DNA of 20,666 nt from Azolla pinnata (GCA_037176905.1 JBBBWG010000582.1:1708-22373), one strand, 5' to 3'. Positions 9,099 through 20,035 are shown, counted from the first letter of the stretch. Notes: generated by a model not told the origin, from the sequence alone. Program-made: numbers and translations.

Positions 9099-12000
9099 AT
9101 GACGAGGTCTGCCTTTCTCGCTCGCACCCTCCTGCGAGCGCGGCCTTTCGGTTGCCAGAGCTCGCTCTTGCCTGCTTCCTCTGCTTCAGAACAGTGGCAG
9201 AAGGCGGAGAAGGATGACGCAGGTCCCGACTCGGTGCATGTAAACGGCAGAACCGACAGAAGATCGATTAATCGTTCTTCTTCTTTTCATCGTCATCGCC
9301 GCCATTCAGCTTCGGATCACAGCAATAAACTTATACCCAGACCCAGGACACTGCTTCGAGGCACGTTCTCTCTCTCTCTCTCTCCCGTGTTTTGTGTGTG
9401 TGTACGTATGTTCGTTCTCGAAAGACGAGTCTTCTTCGATGGAACATGCTCCCAAAATGGGAGGTAAATTAAAAAATATTCAAATTTTGTCTTAGCTCTC
9501 ATTCCATAGTCCAGCCTACAAAGCATATGATCTGTTCTAACAGAACCAGGAAGCGTTGGTTGGTGTTGCTGCATCGGTATTCATAGAATAAGAGCTTCGG
9601 ATCTTGCCTGGTCCTTCTTAGGAATGAGCTGATCATTCTGGTGCCATTACGGTGGGATATCGTATATCCACTAAGGACTTGAAGCTTATTTGCAAGTTTG
9701 ATGGGATTAATTATATTCAATGACAGCAGCACTGTATGAATGTTTATCTCCATAGAATGCCATCATGGGCATGCTGTAAATAGCATCAATTAACTTCGAT
9801 CACACATCAATCTATAAAGAAAGTGATCTTAAGATCTCAATGTGTGGTATCCATCCTACATTAACAAACGAATCTTTTTGAGCTGGATGTTTTTCTCCAG
9901 CAAAAAGGCATCACGGATATGTTTTTTACATCAATCAAGAAAGAAAGCTGTCCTAGGATCTATATGAGTGGCATCCATCCTGCAGTGATCCTTCCACCGA
10001 TCAGAGATCCTCAATTGATCTTTACACCGATCAGAGATCCATCAGCACAAGACACTCTTTGATTCGTGGTGGGATGTTTTGCTTCATACGAAGCCATGGT
10101 AGATATGCTGTGAATCACACAAACGACGTAGATATGAATGGTATCCATCATACATCAATCCTTATAGCAATGAGAGATCCGTCAACACTAAAATCTATTT
10201 TAGTGGCAGGAAGATGTTTTCAGTGCAGTTGCTCAATTGATGTTGAGCTAATGCTAATATGACATTTCTGAATTCCTGGATGCATAGGATTTGTTCACCA
10301 CTACGAAATAACTGAAAATTCAGTAAGTCAATTGTGGATTCTGCTGATATCTGTAGTCTGAACTAACTCCTTGTTGGTTCTAATGCTGATATTCAGAGAA
10401 GAGGTTTCTTGACTTTTATAAGACTTACTCATGCTGCTAAATATCAGTTCTTCAGAAGAGATCACAGCCCATTTAATGAGAACTGCTAAGTAAAGGCTTA
10501 CATCGAAGTAATTTTAGAACATGCTTGGGTAATCCCAAGACGTACAGACCGTCGTTTCCATGATCTAAGGAACTACTGACGGATGGTTTTGGTTATGAGA
10601 TATGATTGGGGTTTCAAAGTTCTTTTTACGTAGGTATATTAATGCAGCTCTGTTGAACATAGTTAAACTTCTCTTGCCGAATACATCTGGTTGCTTGATG
10701 GTGTCCTTCTGTGAAGTCATAGGGTATAGCATACCGCTTATGGAAAATGTGATGATCTGAGAGTAAGGATGATTGTCAATGGCCTTGCCTTCTTTCATTG
10801 CTATATGGTGCAGTGGGGATACTACCTTTATATCGTGGCTTGCACGTGTGCACTGGTTACCTCTCCTGGGGATTAGCACTTTTGGTTATAGCATGGGGTG
10901 GGCATTGGGGGGTGAATTTATCGGGTCTCAGCCCTCAAAACCCTAGGCAAATCCAACCTAGATTTAAAGAATATATAACTAGATACAAGCTATATTTCAT
11001 CTGAACAGTTTTATGCACATTTTATGTTTCTGCAGGGTCTGCAACCCAATACTTCGCGGACAGAAAAGCAGGAGTACTCCAGACTAAAATTTCAGAGGCT
11101 TCAACATCAGACCGACACAAATTTTTTCACACAGAAAGTATTCATCCTAGGTGCAGTATTCCCAGAATACAAGTCGTAAGTGCTTGCATGCAACACTTGT
11201 CTTATGAAATATTCTGTTAGAGTTTCTAAACCAAATGTGGATCATAACATATAATCGAACTAACCTCATTAACTACATTGTGCTAACTTGTGAACATTGA
11301 GGTTCACATTTTTCAGCCAAAGGATAATACCAGAGCGTGTATGATTGATGCTGTTAATATCTTCTTTAGTGACGCTCTTAAAGATTCTTCTTGAAATTGT
11401 TCAGGGTTCTGGACATGAACTGTTCTGTCAGCTGCGTACTTGTACCAAGTCCCATCGTGCTAGCTTGCATCTTGCGAGTGATAATGAGGTAAGATTTGTG
11501 GATAAAAAATGTCATGGTGGAGAATATGCATGTTTTTCGTAGTCAATAGCATTGTATTGTTATTGATATTGTATGCAGGAAAAGGTGGATCCATTTTCTC
11601 TTGTTGCAGATGAACTTTCTTCAATTGCAAATAGGCTTAGAGCAATGGTGTCAACTGAGGTACCTTTGTCAGCACATTCAGCTTCTAGGAGTAATGAGAG
11701 ACTATTCAGTTGACCATGGAAATAAGCATGCACTTACAATAAATGATAAGACACAAGCTTTTCATCATATAGGACACAACATTCTCTTATAAAAGTGCAT
11801 TATTTCTCAAACAGGTTCCCAAGCTAGCTTCTGCTGCAGAATATTTTTTCAAGATTGGAGTTGAAGGAAAGCGATTTCGACCAATGGTAAAAAAATAACT
11901 TCATGATTTGGAAAACCCATAAAACGTAATGGATTATCATGAACATGGGCATGGGTAGGCTCATTCATAGTGAAACTAAGACATCTCCCGTCGATTGCTG

Positions 12001-15000
12001 TAAATTACAAGTTCATTGTCTTGATGATCACTGCATCTTTATTTATTCTTCCCGTGGTACAGACCTTGCGTATGCCAGCAGGTTCAGAAATATCCAACAG
12101 TATATTACTGTCAGACAGTTCACATCCTTACTAGCAGAGCTTAATAGGCTGTCAGCCACAAAAATTTTCATTCTCAATCCATTGTCTCATTTTCCCAATT
12201 CCGTGAGCCTCACAAGCCATCAGATAACAAGTTTGGAAGCTTGAAGCAATGGGAATATAATCTTGGGATGAAGTTGCAGAAACTTTCCTTCGTCTTATGG
12301 GATGGTAATTGGTTTTCAATCTAGGACTTTATAATGCTACATCAGCCTTAGTCTTTTGATGCAGTACAGTATGGTTCTTGTCACTTCAATAGGTTATTGT
12401 TGTACACATAAGGAAATCCTTAGAATACTTTTGAATGTGAAAAGCTGGTTATAAAAATCATGTTTTATTAGATTTGTTGATTCATATTGCCTTTACATTC
12501 TGGGAAACAGAAGAATTGGAAAATGCAACCGTTCCTAAACTATGTGGTTTTATTCTAATTCTGCACTTTAATGCTTCTTTGATTTGGGCTTTCAATTTTA
12601 TATGATTGTTATGTTAGGAACTTATTGAATTTTTTTTTTTCCTACCATGCTATGTCAGATTTTGTTGCTCATGGCATCATCGATGACCATAGTTTTGCCA
12701 GACATTGGCATTTCAGAATCGACATTGCGAGAGCAGCAATTAAGGCAGCAAAGGATTGCTGAGATAACAGAGATGATTCATGTAGGAAATTTTCTTTGTG
12801 AGCCTTTCTTTTTTCTCCAGTTCTATGTGAAAATGGCCAATATTTGACATATTAACATATCTATATTAGGTGGCTAGTCTTCTTCATGATGACGTATTGG
12901 ATAGTGCAGAGACAAGGAGAGGCATTGGCTCACTCAATTTTGTTATGGGAAACAAGGTAGGAAAATGTATTTAAAACATTTGAAAAATTCTATAAGAATA
13001 CGAAGGGTGCAAATTGGTGTAGAAACTATAAATTACTGAAATCTTGTGGTCTTTCATGCAGCTTGCAGTCTTAGCTGGAGACTTTTTACTGTCACGGGCA
13101 TCTGTTTCACTTGCGTCATTGAAGAACACAGAGGTGAGATAGGGTATGTTAATTGGTTGACCTCAGAGATATGTATGCGCTTAATGGTTACAGATATGAT
13201 TATTGTAAATTTGTAACATCCACCATAAAGGTTAAGATACGGGGTTTATTGCTGTTGTGACTCAGCAAATGGTTCATTTTGACAATCTAATGTCTAGTAA
13301 TTTAGCTGGTATCCAGAGGTGCATACGCTCATAACAGTCTCTGCTCTTTCAGGTTGTAGAACTTCTTTCTAAAGTTTTGGAGCATCTTGTAACTGGGGAA
13401 ATTATGCAGTTGACTTCAAATAAGGAAAAATCTTGCAGGTTATTATTTTCTAATGGACTAGCAACAGTGATAATTATTAATGATGATGACTGTGTTGATA
13501 TATGTTACTGTTAAAATGTAAACAGTAACCTCCTTATCAACGGTCACCTAATTCTTTTTTGTTAGTATCGATTGTAATTCAATTGCATCTCATACGTACC
13601 ATACTTGGTTTTTCTTATCAAGGATGACCGACGTAATAATTGTAATATCAATTAATTTGCAGTATGGATTATTATCTGGAGAAGACATTCTATAAAACAG
13701 CCTCACTCATGGCCAATAGCTGCAAATCAATTGCACTTCTTGCAGGCCAATCTAGTGGAGTTGCAACACTTGCTTATGATTATGGGCGGCATTTGGTAAT
13801 TGTTCAGACATTTTATTCATTGATTTGAATATGTTTTCTTATGGAGAATATGAACTTCCTTTGATGCTGGAGATGATTTTGGTTGTTAGTATCGAACCAA
13901 ATTTGGCTCTCATATCTATCTTTTTGTATTCTCTGAGACAGTGTCAGCATGCATAAACAACTATTTTAAACTCTTATCTTTTATTGACTATTCTTTGACG
14001 AACCGACAGTTATTCTAATTTGGTTGTGATCTCTGTAGTTACTGTAAATTGAAGAAAATGATATAGTCAAGTATTGGGGGAAGAGTATTGGGGGAAGATT
14101 TTTTTGTTTATTTTTGTGGATTCAATGAGGCACCACTGTGCCTCAGCAGAGCTGGTATACAATGACGAGTGCATATGGTTGAGAATTTTATGGATGAAGA
14201 GTTATTCAATAGCCTCATTTATCACAAGGAAGACACATCCCAACATAGTTGGACTACCAGAAAATGTCTCTATAAGCCGTCTAACAAGTCTTATCTACAA
14301 GAGAAGGCTCAACATTCTCTTGATAGGTTAACGGACTATCAGCAACCCTAGAAGAATCAGGCCCATAGCATAGATGAATAGGTCAGTTCCAGATATTTGA
14401 TATAGTTTTTCTGGTCTATGTCTCTATAAGCCGTCTAACAAGTCTTATCTACAAGAGAAGGCTCAACATTCTCTTGATAGGTTAACGGACTATCAGCAAC
14501 CCTAGAAGAATCAGGCCCATAGCATAGATGAATAGGTCAGTTCCAGATATTTGATATAGTGTTTCTGGTCTATGGTTTCTCCATGACAGGTGTTGCAAAG
14601 TGTAGAATTTCTGGAGGGGTATGTAACACTCGGAGGCCTGAGAGGATGTGTATAAATTTCTATTTGTTTCTTCTATGATATGTGTACAGAAGTGGGGAAC
14701 AAGTTTTCATTGCAAATTATGAGGCATCGGTAATGCAGGATAGAGATTGATTGAAGGCTGCTGGATTGGGACTAAAACTTATATATCCTACGCGATTACC
14801 AGGCTGAGATAGGTGTGCCACTGATGGTTCTTGTGAGGTGAACGTCCATCCATACCATGTTGGCTTTGGAGTTGTTTAGAGAGTTGGCATGTAACCATGT
14901 CTTTATCTGCCCAAAAGCTGTTATAGTTGTGAGCTCCATCGTTGCCAGTAGAAAGATTAGTCCCCTTCAGTACCCATTCCAAGGTCATATTTAGCATGGA

Positions 15001-16452
15001 ATTGTTCTCATGAGATATGGATGGCCGTATCTCAAGGATTGACACGATAGACAAATAAAGGTATTCATCATTCTTAGATGATCCTTTGCACTTATGGGAT
15101 GATCAGAGAAAAGTGATAGAGGTTATTTTCTCAGGCCATGGATTTCTATTATCAGAGAGGACCTGGACGGTCGCTTCCAAGAAAACTCAGGGCAAGCATT
15201 AGTACCCTGTAAGAGGGCTTGATTGACCAAGAAGTTCATTTTTCTATTTATAGATGCTCAATTGGATGTAAATTATCACAACCAAGACTTGGCCTTGAAT
15301 GGAGGGCAGATAGTATAGCTGGCCAAGTTTGTTCCTGACCACCTGGTAGTCAGCCTGGGACATTGGTGTCATATACATCTTAAAGAGCCTTCTGGTTTGG
15401 TGTTTTCACGTTTTGCATCTCTTAGATAATATTATATTCTCGGCACTGCTAGTGTGCACTACTTGTACTTTCAACACCTGGTTGTGTAGGGAAGGCATGT
15501 TGTTTTTATTTTTGTTTTATTTTACCATTGTTACTGATATGATTATCATATATATATGGTCTAACAATTTGCTTTTCTTTGCAGGGTATGGCATTTCAAC
15601 TAGTAGATGACATGCTTGACTTCACTGGAACAACCGCATCATTGGGTAAAGGAGCTTTGTCTGATATTCGGCAGGTATGTTTCGTCTGAAGTATGCCTTA
15701 CATACATGTAAGTATGTATGCATGCATCTGAAACTTTAAGAATATTTTGCATTTTTTGCAGGGTATTGTTACTGCTCCTTTGCTATTTGCGTTAGAACAG
15801 GAACCACATATACTCGATTTGATATCCCGGAAGTTCAAAAATGCTGGTGATGTTGAACTTGTAAGGTTCTAACCTTCTTGTGGTTTTTACAACTTTCCCT
15901 TACATATTTAATTCTTTCTTATTTTTCCCTTGGGAATTTCTTTACCTATGGAATATTCTAGAGAATCATTTAAAGATACTTTGGTGCTGACTAATATTTG
16001 ATAGGAAGGTTAAGTCCTAAAAATTATTATGCTCTTGCTGCCATTGGGAAATACCCTGATGACAAACTTCAGCCCAGGCTTTTCATTGATTCAGTGCTTC
16101 TTCTGTTCAGAGAGTAGTATGTCCATATTCATATACACATGCATCTTTAGATACTGAAAGGGCCTTGTTGGTGGGTCGAAGGTAAATCTCCACCTCATTT
16201 AAATTGGTGGTGGGTGGTTGCATGATACTATATTCATTAGGAAAGCACTTATATCCATGTGATTGTTCATAGGCTGTTGAACTGTTGAAGAAGACAGATG
16301 GGATTGAGAAGACAAGACAGCTGGCAGCGAAGCATGCCAGTCAAGCAGCCGAAGCCATTCATTCGCTGCCACCAGTACAATCGGAACGGGCAAGAAAATG
16401 CAGACAGGCACTTGTGGACGTTACAGAACAGGTTTTAACAAGGACCAAGTAA
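9099..16452 (+). CDS. SPS3: Mitochondrial-type solanesyl (long-chain trans-prenyl) diphosphate synthase
   Basis: Exons: 9099-9405, 11036-11175, 11405-11488, 11579-11659, 11815-11886, 12659-12781, 12870-12956, 13062-13133, 13353-13438, 13663-13795, 15585-15674, 15762-15860, 16273-16452. They join in phase to 517 codons. Seen: an Arg-rich, acid-poor N-terminus ([18 protein letters not shown]) like a mitochondrial presequence; [11 protein letters not shown] (181-191); GKRFRP (222-227); first Asp-rich motif HDDVLD followed by ETRRG (275-287); [33 protein letters not shown]; and second Asp-rich motif [12 protein letters not shown] (399-410) followed by [12 protein letters not shown]. In this family the two DDxxD motifs bind Mg2+ and diphosphate while isopentenyl units are added to an allylic starter. 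Plant SPS3 makes the ubiquinone side chain in mitochondria. The exact chain length cannot be read from sequence. Start: first ATG after an in-frame TGA at 9090-9092; no other Met occurs in frame before exon 4. Exon 1 and its donor (GTATGT at 9406) are the least certain part. The N-terminal region is about 85 residues longer than in Arabidopsis. Confidence 0.93.
9367..9403 (+). repeat. (TC)n and (GT)n dinucleotide tracts inside synthase exon 1
   Basis: A (TC)9 run at 9367-9384 is followed by a GT-rich run at 9387-9403. In the modelled exon 1 they encode a Ser/Leu run and then Val/Cys residues, ending at the 5' splice site GTATGT at 9406. Length changes here would shift the reading frame unless made in threes. 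Confidence 0.8.
9820..10165. repeat. Degenerate repeats in synthase intron 1
   Basis: GGTATCCATCCTACATTA (9847), GGCATCCATCCTGCAGTGATCC (9969) and GGTATCCATCATACATCAATCC (10140) are related. Each is preceded by a similar AAGAAAG...GATCT or GTAGATATGAAT stretch. Inside the array a cleaner 30-bp tandem pair starts at 9986 and 10016, sharing CACCGATCAGAGATCC. Unit spacing is uneven (about 120 and 170 bases). This is an old, decayed array of unknown origin. Confidence 0.55.
13796..15584 (+). other. Long synthase intron 10 with extra sequence
   Basis: At 1789 bases this is the longest intron of either gene. Its middle part (about 14050-15400) is less AT-rich than its ends and holds open frames on both strands (for example 14788-15054, minus). 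A perfect 14-bp tandem pair (AGTATTGGGGGAAG) lies at 14070-14097. This looks like inserted foreign sequence, perhaps a decayed transposon, but I recognise no family, terminal repeat or protein domain in it. Confidence 0.4.
14264..14574. repeat. 154-bp tandem duplication, two copies
   Basis: Copy 1 is 14267-14420 and copy 2 is 14421-14574. Read base by base, I find a single difference (T at 14407 against G at 14561). The trinucleotide ATG stands at the left edge of copy 1, at the junction and at the right end of copy 2, giving 3 bases of microhomology. The duplication is intronic and does not touch an exon. The near identity points to a recent event, or to an assembly artefact. Confidence 0.95.
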
Positions 16453-16831
16453 ACCTTGCCCAGTTTGCAACACTATTTTTGGGAATCTTACTCAAGGTAA
16501 AGAAAGCAGCCTTCAGCTAGAAAAATGATTTGAGATTTGCTCATCCGATTGGAGTCCCAGCCCCTTTTTTTCCTTGCATTTCCAAAGCAGAGATGGGCCG
16601 GAGGCAGATAATACAGTTAGCTCAATGGTTTCTCTTTCATGAAAACCGATTTAGTAGGGTCTTGAAAATGGCTTACCATTCCTCCAAATCTATGGAAGCT
16701 TTACAGAGATTGATTTATTAGTTTGTTTGTATTCTGAATAAATAGGTTTTGGATGTGTTTTTAACTCATTCAATGTACCATACATAAAGCTTGCTTGATG
16801 TATTTCTTCTGCAACCACTACTATCGGTTCC
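16453..16831 (+). other. 3' UTR of the synthase gene and short spacer
   Basis: The sequence after the stop codon has no long open frame of interest. A canonical AATAAA at 16737-16742 ends a plausible 3' UTR of about 300 bases. The stretch after it leads directly to the candidate small gene at 16832. Confidence 0.6.
16737..16742 (+). promoter_or_regulatory. Poly(A) signal AATAAA of the synthase gene
   Basis: The hexamer is exact, lies 285 bases after the stop codon and sits in a T-rich context (GTTTGTTTGTATTCTG before it, GGTTTTGGATGTGTTTTT after it), as expected for a plant cleavage site. Confidence 0.6.
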
Positions 16832-18151
16832 ATGGAGGCTTCCTCACGGTTCATGTCACCTACAGATCATTTTTTTCCCGAACCTCAGCTAAAAGCCGCA
16901 AGTCTGTTAAAGCAGGACATTCTCATAAAACAGGGTAAACAATAACTCTTATGCGTTTTGTATTGGCCAAAATACTGTCATAAAAGGAAATGAAAATTTG
17001 AGTATTTGCTGTTTCCCAGTCTGTATCACAATTATTCGTGATTATCTGCTATTGTTAGCAAATGTGAATTTCTCCATTAGTCATCTGCCTTTGATTAATC
17101 CAGTGGCTGTGAATGTCAGTAATTGATCTCCAGTATGTGAGCATGCGTTGCATTTCATGGTGATTGTTTCATGGATACATCCATGAAGGACTTAATTCTA
17201 CTAGAATATATTCAATGTCATCTACAATTACATTACAGTATGCAGATATATGCCGCATCTATTTGTAAAGCAGAATACAGTAAGCATCATCAATGTTTAC
17301 CATACTAATAAGATATGGAAGATGCTCCTTCAGACGAGCATGTATTGATAACCTGTCTCTAACAAGGTTTGCAACAGCAGAAAGGACTTTCAAAATCAAA
17401 GAGTGGGCTGGATGGGCACGGAGCTTAGGTAAGGTGGATTGTTTTCTGAGTTACGGTTTGTGTTGACAATATGGCTTTAGGTATGTGGCAACTGAATCTA
17501 ATATAGTTGTTGACAGTAATTACTCGGTCAGTATTCCTTTTATTTACTGTACTGATGTGCATGGAAATGTCCTCCAGGTTTGGGCATTGGATGTGGGTTG
17601 CTCTCTGGGAGAGCAAGTACAGCTGATCTATGTGCTCTGAGAGCATCTTCATTCTGTTCTGATTCAATCTTTTTATTTTATTTTTTATTACATTTTTCCC
17701 AGTTTCATAGACCCTCTTCTTGTATGTAATTGTGTCAAGATTTTTGCAGAACTGCAGAGGGTTTATGTGCAAGTGCCAGCTCTGCATTCTTCATTCAAGA
17801 GACCTGCAAAACTATGCAAGGTAGGTAACTGACTCATCTCCATGGATTGTTTGTTTGCTTCACCAAAATCACAGATCTGTGACCTCCGATGAGCATATAT
17901 ACCATACAAATTGTTGCATGATTATTGTCCTGATTTGGTCGAAAAGGACGCCGCTGGAATCGTGGCTGAATACTTGCATACGATCCGTCAAGTGTGTATT
18001 TTACTCTCTGCAGTTGGATGCGATTCGGAGCGTAATGCCGGAACAATGGAAATGCCGTGTTTTTTATTTCTGCCATTTCCTGATGATACTTATTCGGCAC
18101 CATTGTCAAGGAGAGAAAAAAAAGAGAGAGAGAGAAAGGCCATCATCATGA
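16832..18151 (+). CDS. Candidate small multi-exon gene, unknown product
   Basis: Exon A (16832-16934) encodes MEASSRFMSPTDHFFPEPQL and then KAASLLKQDILIKQ, ending in phase 1 before GTAAAC. Exon B (17750-17820), after TTTTTGCAG, enters in the matching phase and reads ELQRVYVQVPALHSSFKRPA, then KLCK before GTAGGT. Exon C could start at 18014 after CTCTCTGCAG (LDAIRSVMPEQWKCRVFYF) and run to a stop at 18151, giving 103 codons. An alternative exon from 17894 (joined from a donor at 17825) reads DLVEKDAAGIVAEYLHTIRQ. Exons A and B look like real coding sequence: good splice sites, matching phase, balanced composition. The 3' end is unclear, since the modelled exon C ends in a GA-repeat-encoded Lys/Arg/Glu tail. 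I do not recognise the family. It may be a small gene, a gene remnant, or chance. Confidence 0.3.
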
Positions 18152-18325
18152 TCTTCCAACTGATGCGGAGACGCTCCTGCTCCGTCTACTGTTCTAAAAG
18201 CGCTTAAATGCTAATCGGGTGGGGCCGAAAGAGCTGCCTATCTATTCCTGCAAATCCATGATGCGGATTCGAGGACAATTTCATCGGGGAAAGAAGTCAT
18301 CATCATGATCTCCAACTGATGTGGA
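18141..18325. repeat. 28-bp imperfect direct repeat, 157 bases apart
   Basis: CATCATCATGATCTTCCAAC (18141) and CATCATCATGATCTCCAACT (18298) begin two copies. Both continue with TGATGCGG or TGATGTGG, allowing one indel and one substitution. Similarity fades on both sides, so either a longer old duplication has decayed or a short segment was copied. Confidence 0.7.
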
Positions 18326-18373
18326 AGAAAAATCTCCTTTTTGGCTCGACGTAAGCTCTCGACATGGATGCAT

Positions 18374-18399
18374 TTCTTCTTCTTCTTCTTCTTCTTCTT
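18374..18399 (+). repeat. (TTC)8 microsatellite
   Basis: A run of about eight perfect TTC units after CATGGATGCAT. On the minus strand it creates artificial Glu or Lys runs in long frames (18281-18691 and 18238-18582), which I do not accept as genes. Confidence 0.9.
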
Positions 18400-19045
18400 T
18401 ATTTGTTTCACTTTGCAATTCAGGGTCATAGACTGAGCCATGGTGAGAGGTCTTTGGTGACTGTATTTGGAGGCGAATGAGGGCATCGTCTCTGAACGAA
18501 GGTGCAGATTGATGGGATACAAGGTCTGTTCTTGGAGCTGGCATCGAAATCCCGATTGGTGCTCTTCCCCAAGTAAATTCATTCAGATGAAACGAATCAC
18601 ATCGAGGTGCAGTGTCATCGCATCTGCAAGCAGATCGGAGCTTGTCGAGTTGCTGAGGAGGTGTAAAACCGGATCCAGCGGCAGCGAGCACAGACGAGTT
18701 CTCGTGTATCTATCCTGATGAAAGCCACGCGATCAGGAATCGAGACGGGTAATATACCATCGTTTTGTCTCTAAATGTAGCGGCGATCTAGGCCCTTTTA
18801 CCTCGACAAACCATAGCGGAAAGCGGGAAGGCGGCGACGTCTCTAAAATTCTGTTTTTCAACTTCGAGGGGGCATTCATTTGTAGTTAGCTTTTTCCCCC
18901 GTCGCTCGAATCGATGCGATTAGCATCACGTCTTGTCGTGGAGAAAATTGCAGAATGTATATAGCCCATGTGGAGTGAATGCATAAAGAAAGATTGTTTT
19001 CCTGCATTTTGCTATGAAGATCCGGGCTTACGCCTTCGCCTGATT
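18400..19045. other. Intergenic, no gene recognised
   Basis: The stretch is richer in GC and CpG than the introns to the left. The open frames on both strands show no known domain and no convincing splice structure. It could be the upstream region of a gene to the right of the window, but nothing proves this. Confidence 0.4.
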
Positions 19046-19082
19046 CCTAAACCCTAAACCCTAAACCCTAAACCCTAAACCT
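19046..19082 (-). repeat. Short interstitial telomere-type array (CCCTAAA)5
   Basis: About five perfect CCCTAAA units, the C-rich strand of the Arabidopsis-type plant telomere repeat. They are embedded in unique sequence. Units of this kind also occur as telo-boxes in plant promoters. Confidence 0.95.
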
Positions 19083-19255
19083 GTCTTCTTCTTCCAAGTT
19101 TAGTAGACCTGCATTTCATCCGAGGCACTTCCGCTTTAGCGCATCTCGAATTCGCGAGGGGCAGAAGAGAAAGGCAGCCGATCGATTTCATTCAGTGTTC
19201 GAGGATCGCAAGATCTCGGCCCATCATGCGACGATCTTTAGGATCCGATTTAACA

Positions 19256-19301
19256 TCTGTCTGTCTGTCTGCCTGTCTGTCTATCTGTCTATCTGTCTGC
19301 T
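19256..19301 (+). repeat. (CTGT)n microsatellite
   Basis: About eleven tetranucleotide units, mainly CTGT, with CCTGT and CTAT variants, after TTTAACAT. Confidence 0.9.
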
Positions 19302-19877
19302 TGCATTCCAGGCGAGAGCTCACAAGAGCGCAAGCGAGATCAGTCGATTGATCGAATCTTGACGTGTTCCGCGGTATTCATGTCGACTCCGTAGATACGA
19401 CGACAATCTGTTTCTGTTCACACTTGGGCACTTCATGTACAGTAGTAGTAACCGAACGATCGGGCTTGGATCTCGTTTTTACAGGAAAAATCTCTCTTTT
19501 GAGAGCCATGGCCTTTTTTAAATAGATACAGATCGCAGGGGGGCTCGACGAGTGCGATACAGGAGAGATTGACATCCTCAGATCGGCCTTCTGATCGACG
19601 AAGCCTCACTATTTCGATTGCGTTTGTGATTTTATTATAATTAACGAGGGGGGGGGACCAACCCTAATCTTGTTTCGCTACGTTTTCCGAGCTCGACGTG
19701 CTCCGATAGATCGGATAACGATCGTAGGCTTTGACTTGGCGGATACGGATAACACCGAGTCGTCATGCATCCGAAAGTTTTATGAGGGGAATGATGACCG
19801 ATTGACCGACTGAGGCCGAATCTGCTCCGCTTTGCTGCAAATATATCCTGATAAGCCAGATCCTAGTTCATCCAAAA
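19302..19877. other. Sequence between the two telomere-type arrays
   Basis: No gene recognised. A run of nine G (19647-19655) is followed by ACCAACCCTAATC, which contains a telo-box-like ACCCTAA. Open frames are short and unremarkable. Many GATC/TCGA-containing strings (GATCG, TCGAC) occur, without regular spacing. Confidence 0.4.
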
Positions 19878-19880
19878 AAA

Positions 19881-19936
19881 GGTTTAGGGTTTAGGGTTTA
19901 GAGTTTAGGGTTTAGGGTTTAGGGTTTAGGGTTTTT
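19881..19936 (+). repeat. Interstitial telomere-type array (TTTAGGG)8
   Basis: About eight TTTAGGG units with one variant (TTTAGAG), in the opposite orientation to the array at 19046. The two arrays are about 800 bases apart and face one another. Confidence 0.95.
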
Positions 19937-20035
19937 CGGTGCTGCATCCAATCATCCAAGGGCATAATCAAAAGAGCCAGATCATGCGCCACGGCAGGCA
20001 GACAAAACCAGGCAAGAGTCTGGTTTTCGCCCTAG

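Noticed and set aside
9406-9467. Extension of synthase exon 1 to the AG/GTAAAT donor at 9464
   Set aside because: It gives phase 2, and exon 2 then reaches an early stop; only a phase-1 exit keeps exons 2 to 13 open.
14264-14574. Two 154-bp copies as possible long terminal repeats or transposon ends
   Set aside because: The copies are directly adjacent with nothing between them, so they are a tandem duplication, not the ends of an element.
14788-15054. 88-codon minus-strand frame in synthase intron 10
   Set aside because: Checked on both strands for reverse transcriptase, integrase and transposase motifs; none seen.
18238-18691. Two long minus-strand frames (114 and 136 codons)
   Set aside because: Both run through the (TTC)8 tract, overlap each other and show no known domain.
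19046-19936. Telomere units as a true chromosome end
   Set aside because: The arrays are only 5 and 8 units long, in opposite orientation, with unique sequence on both sides.
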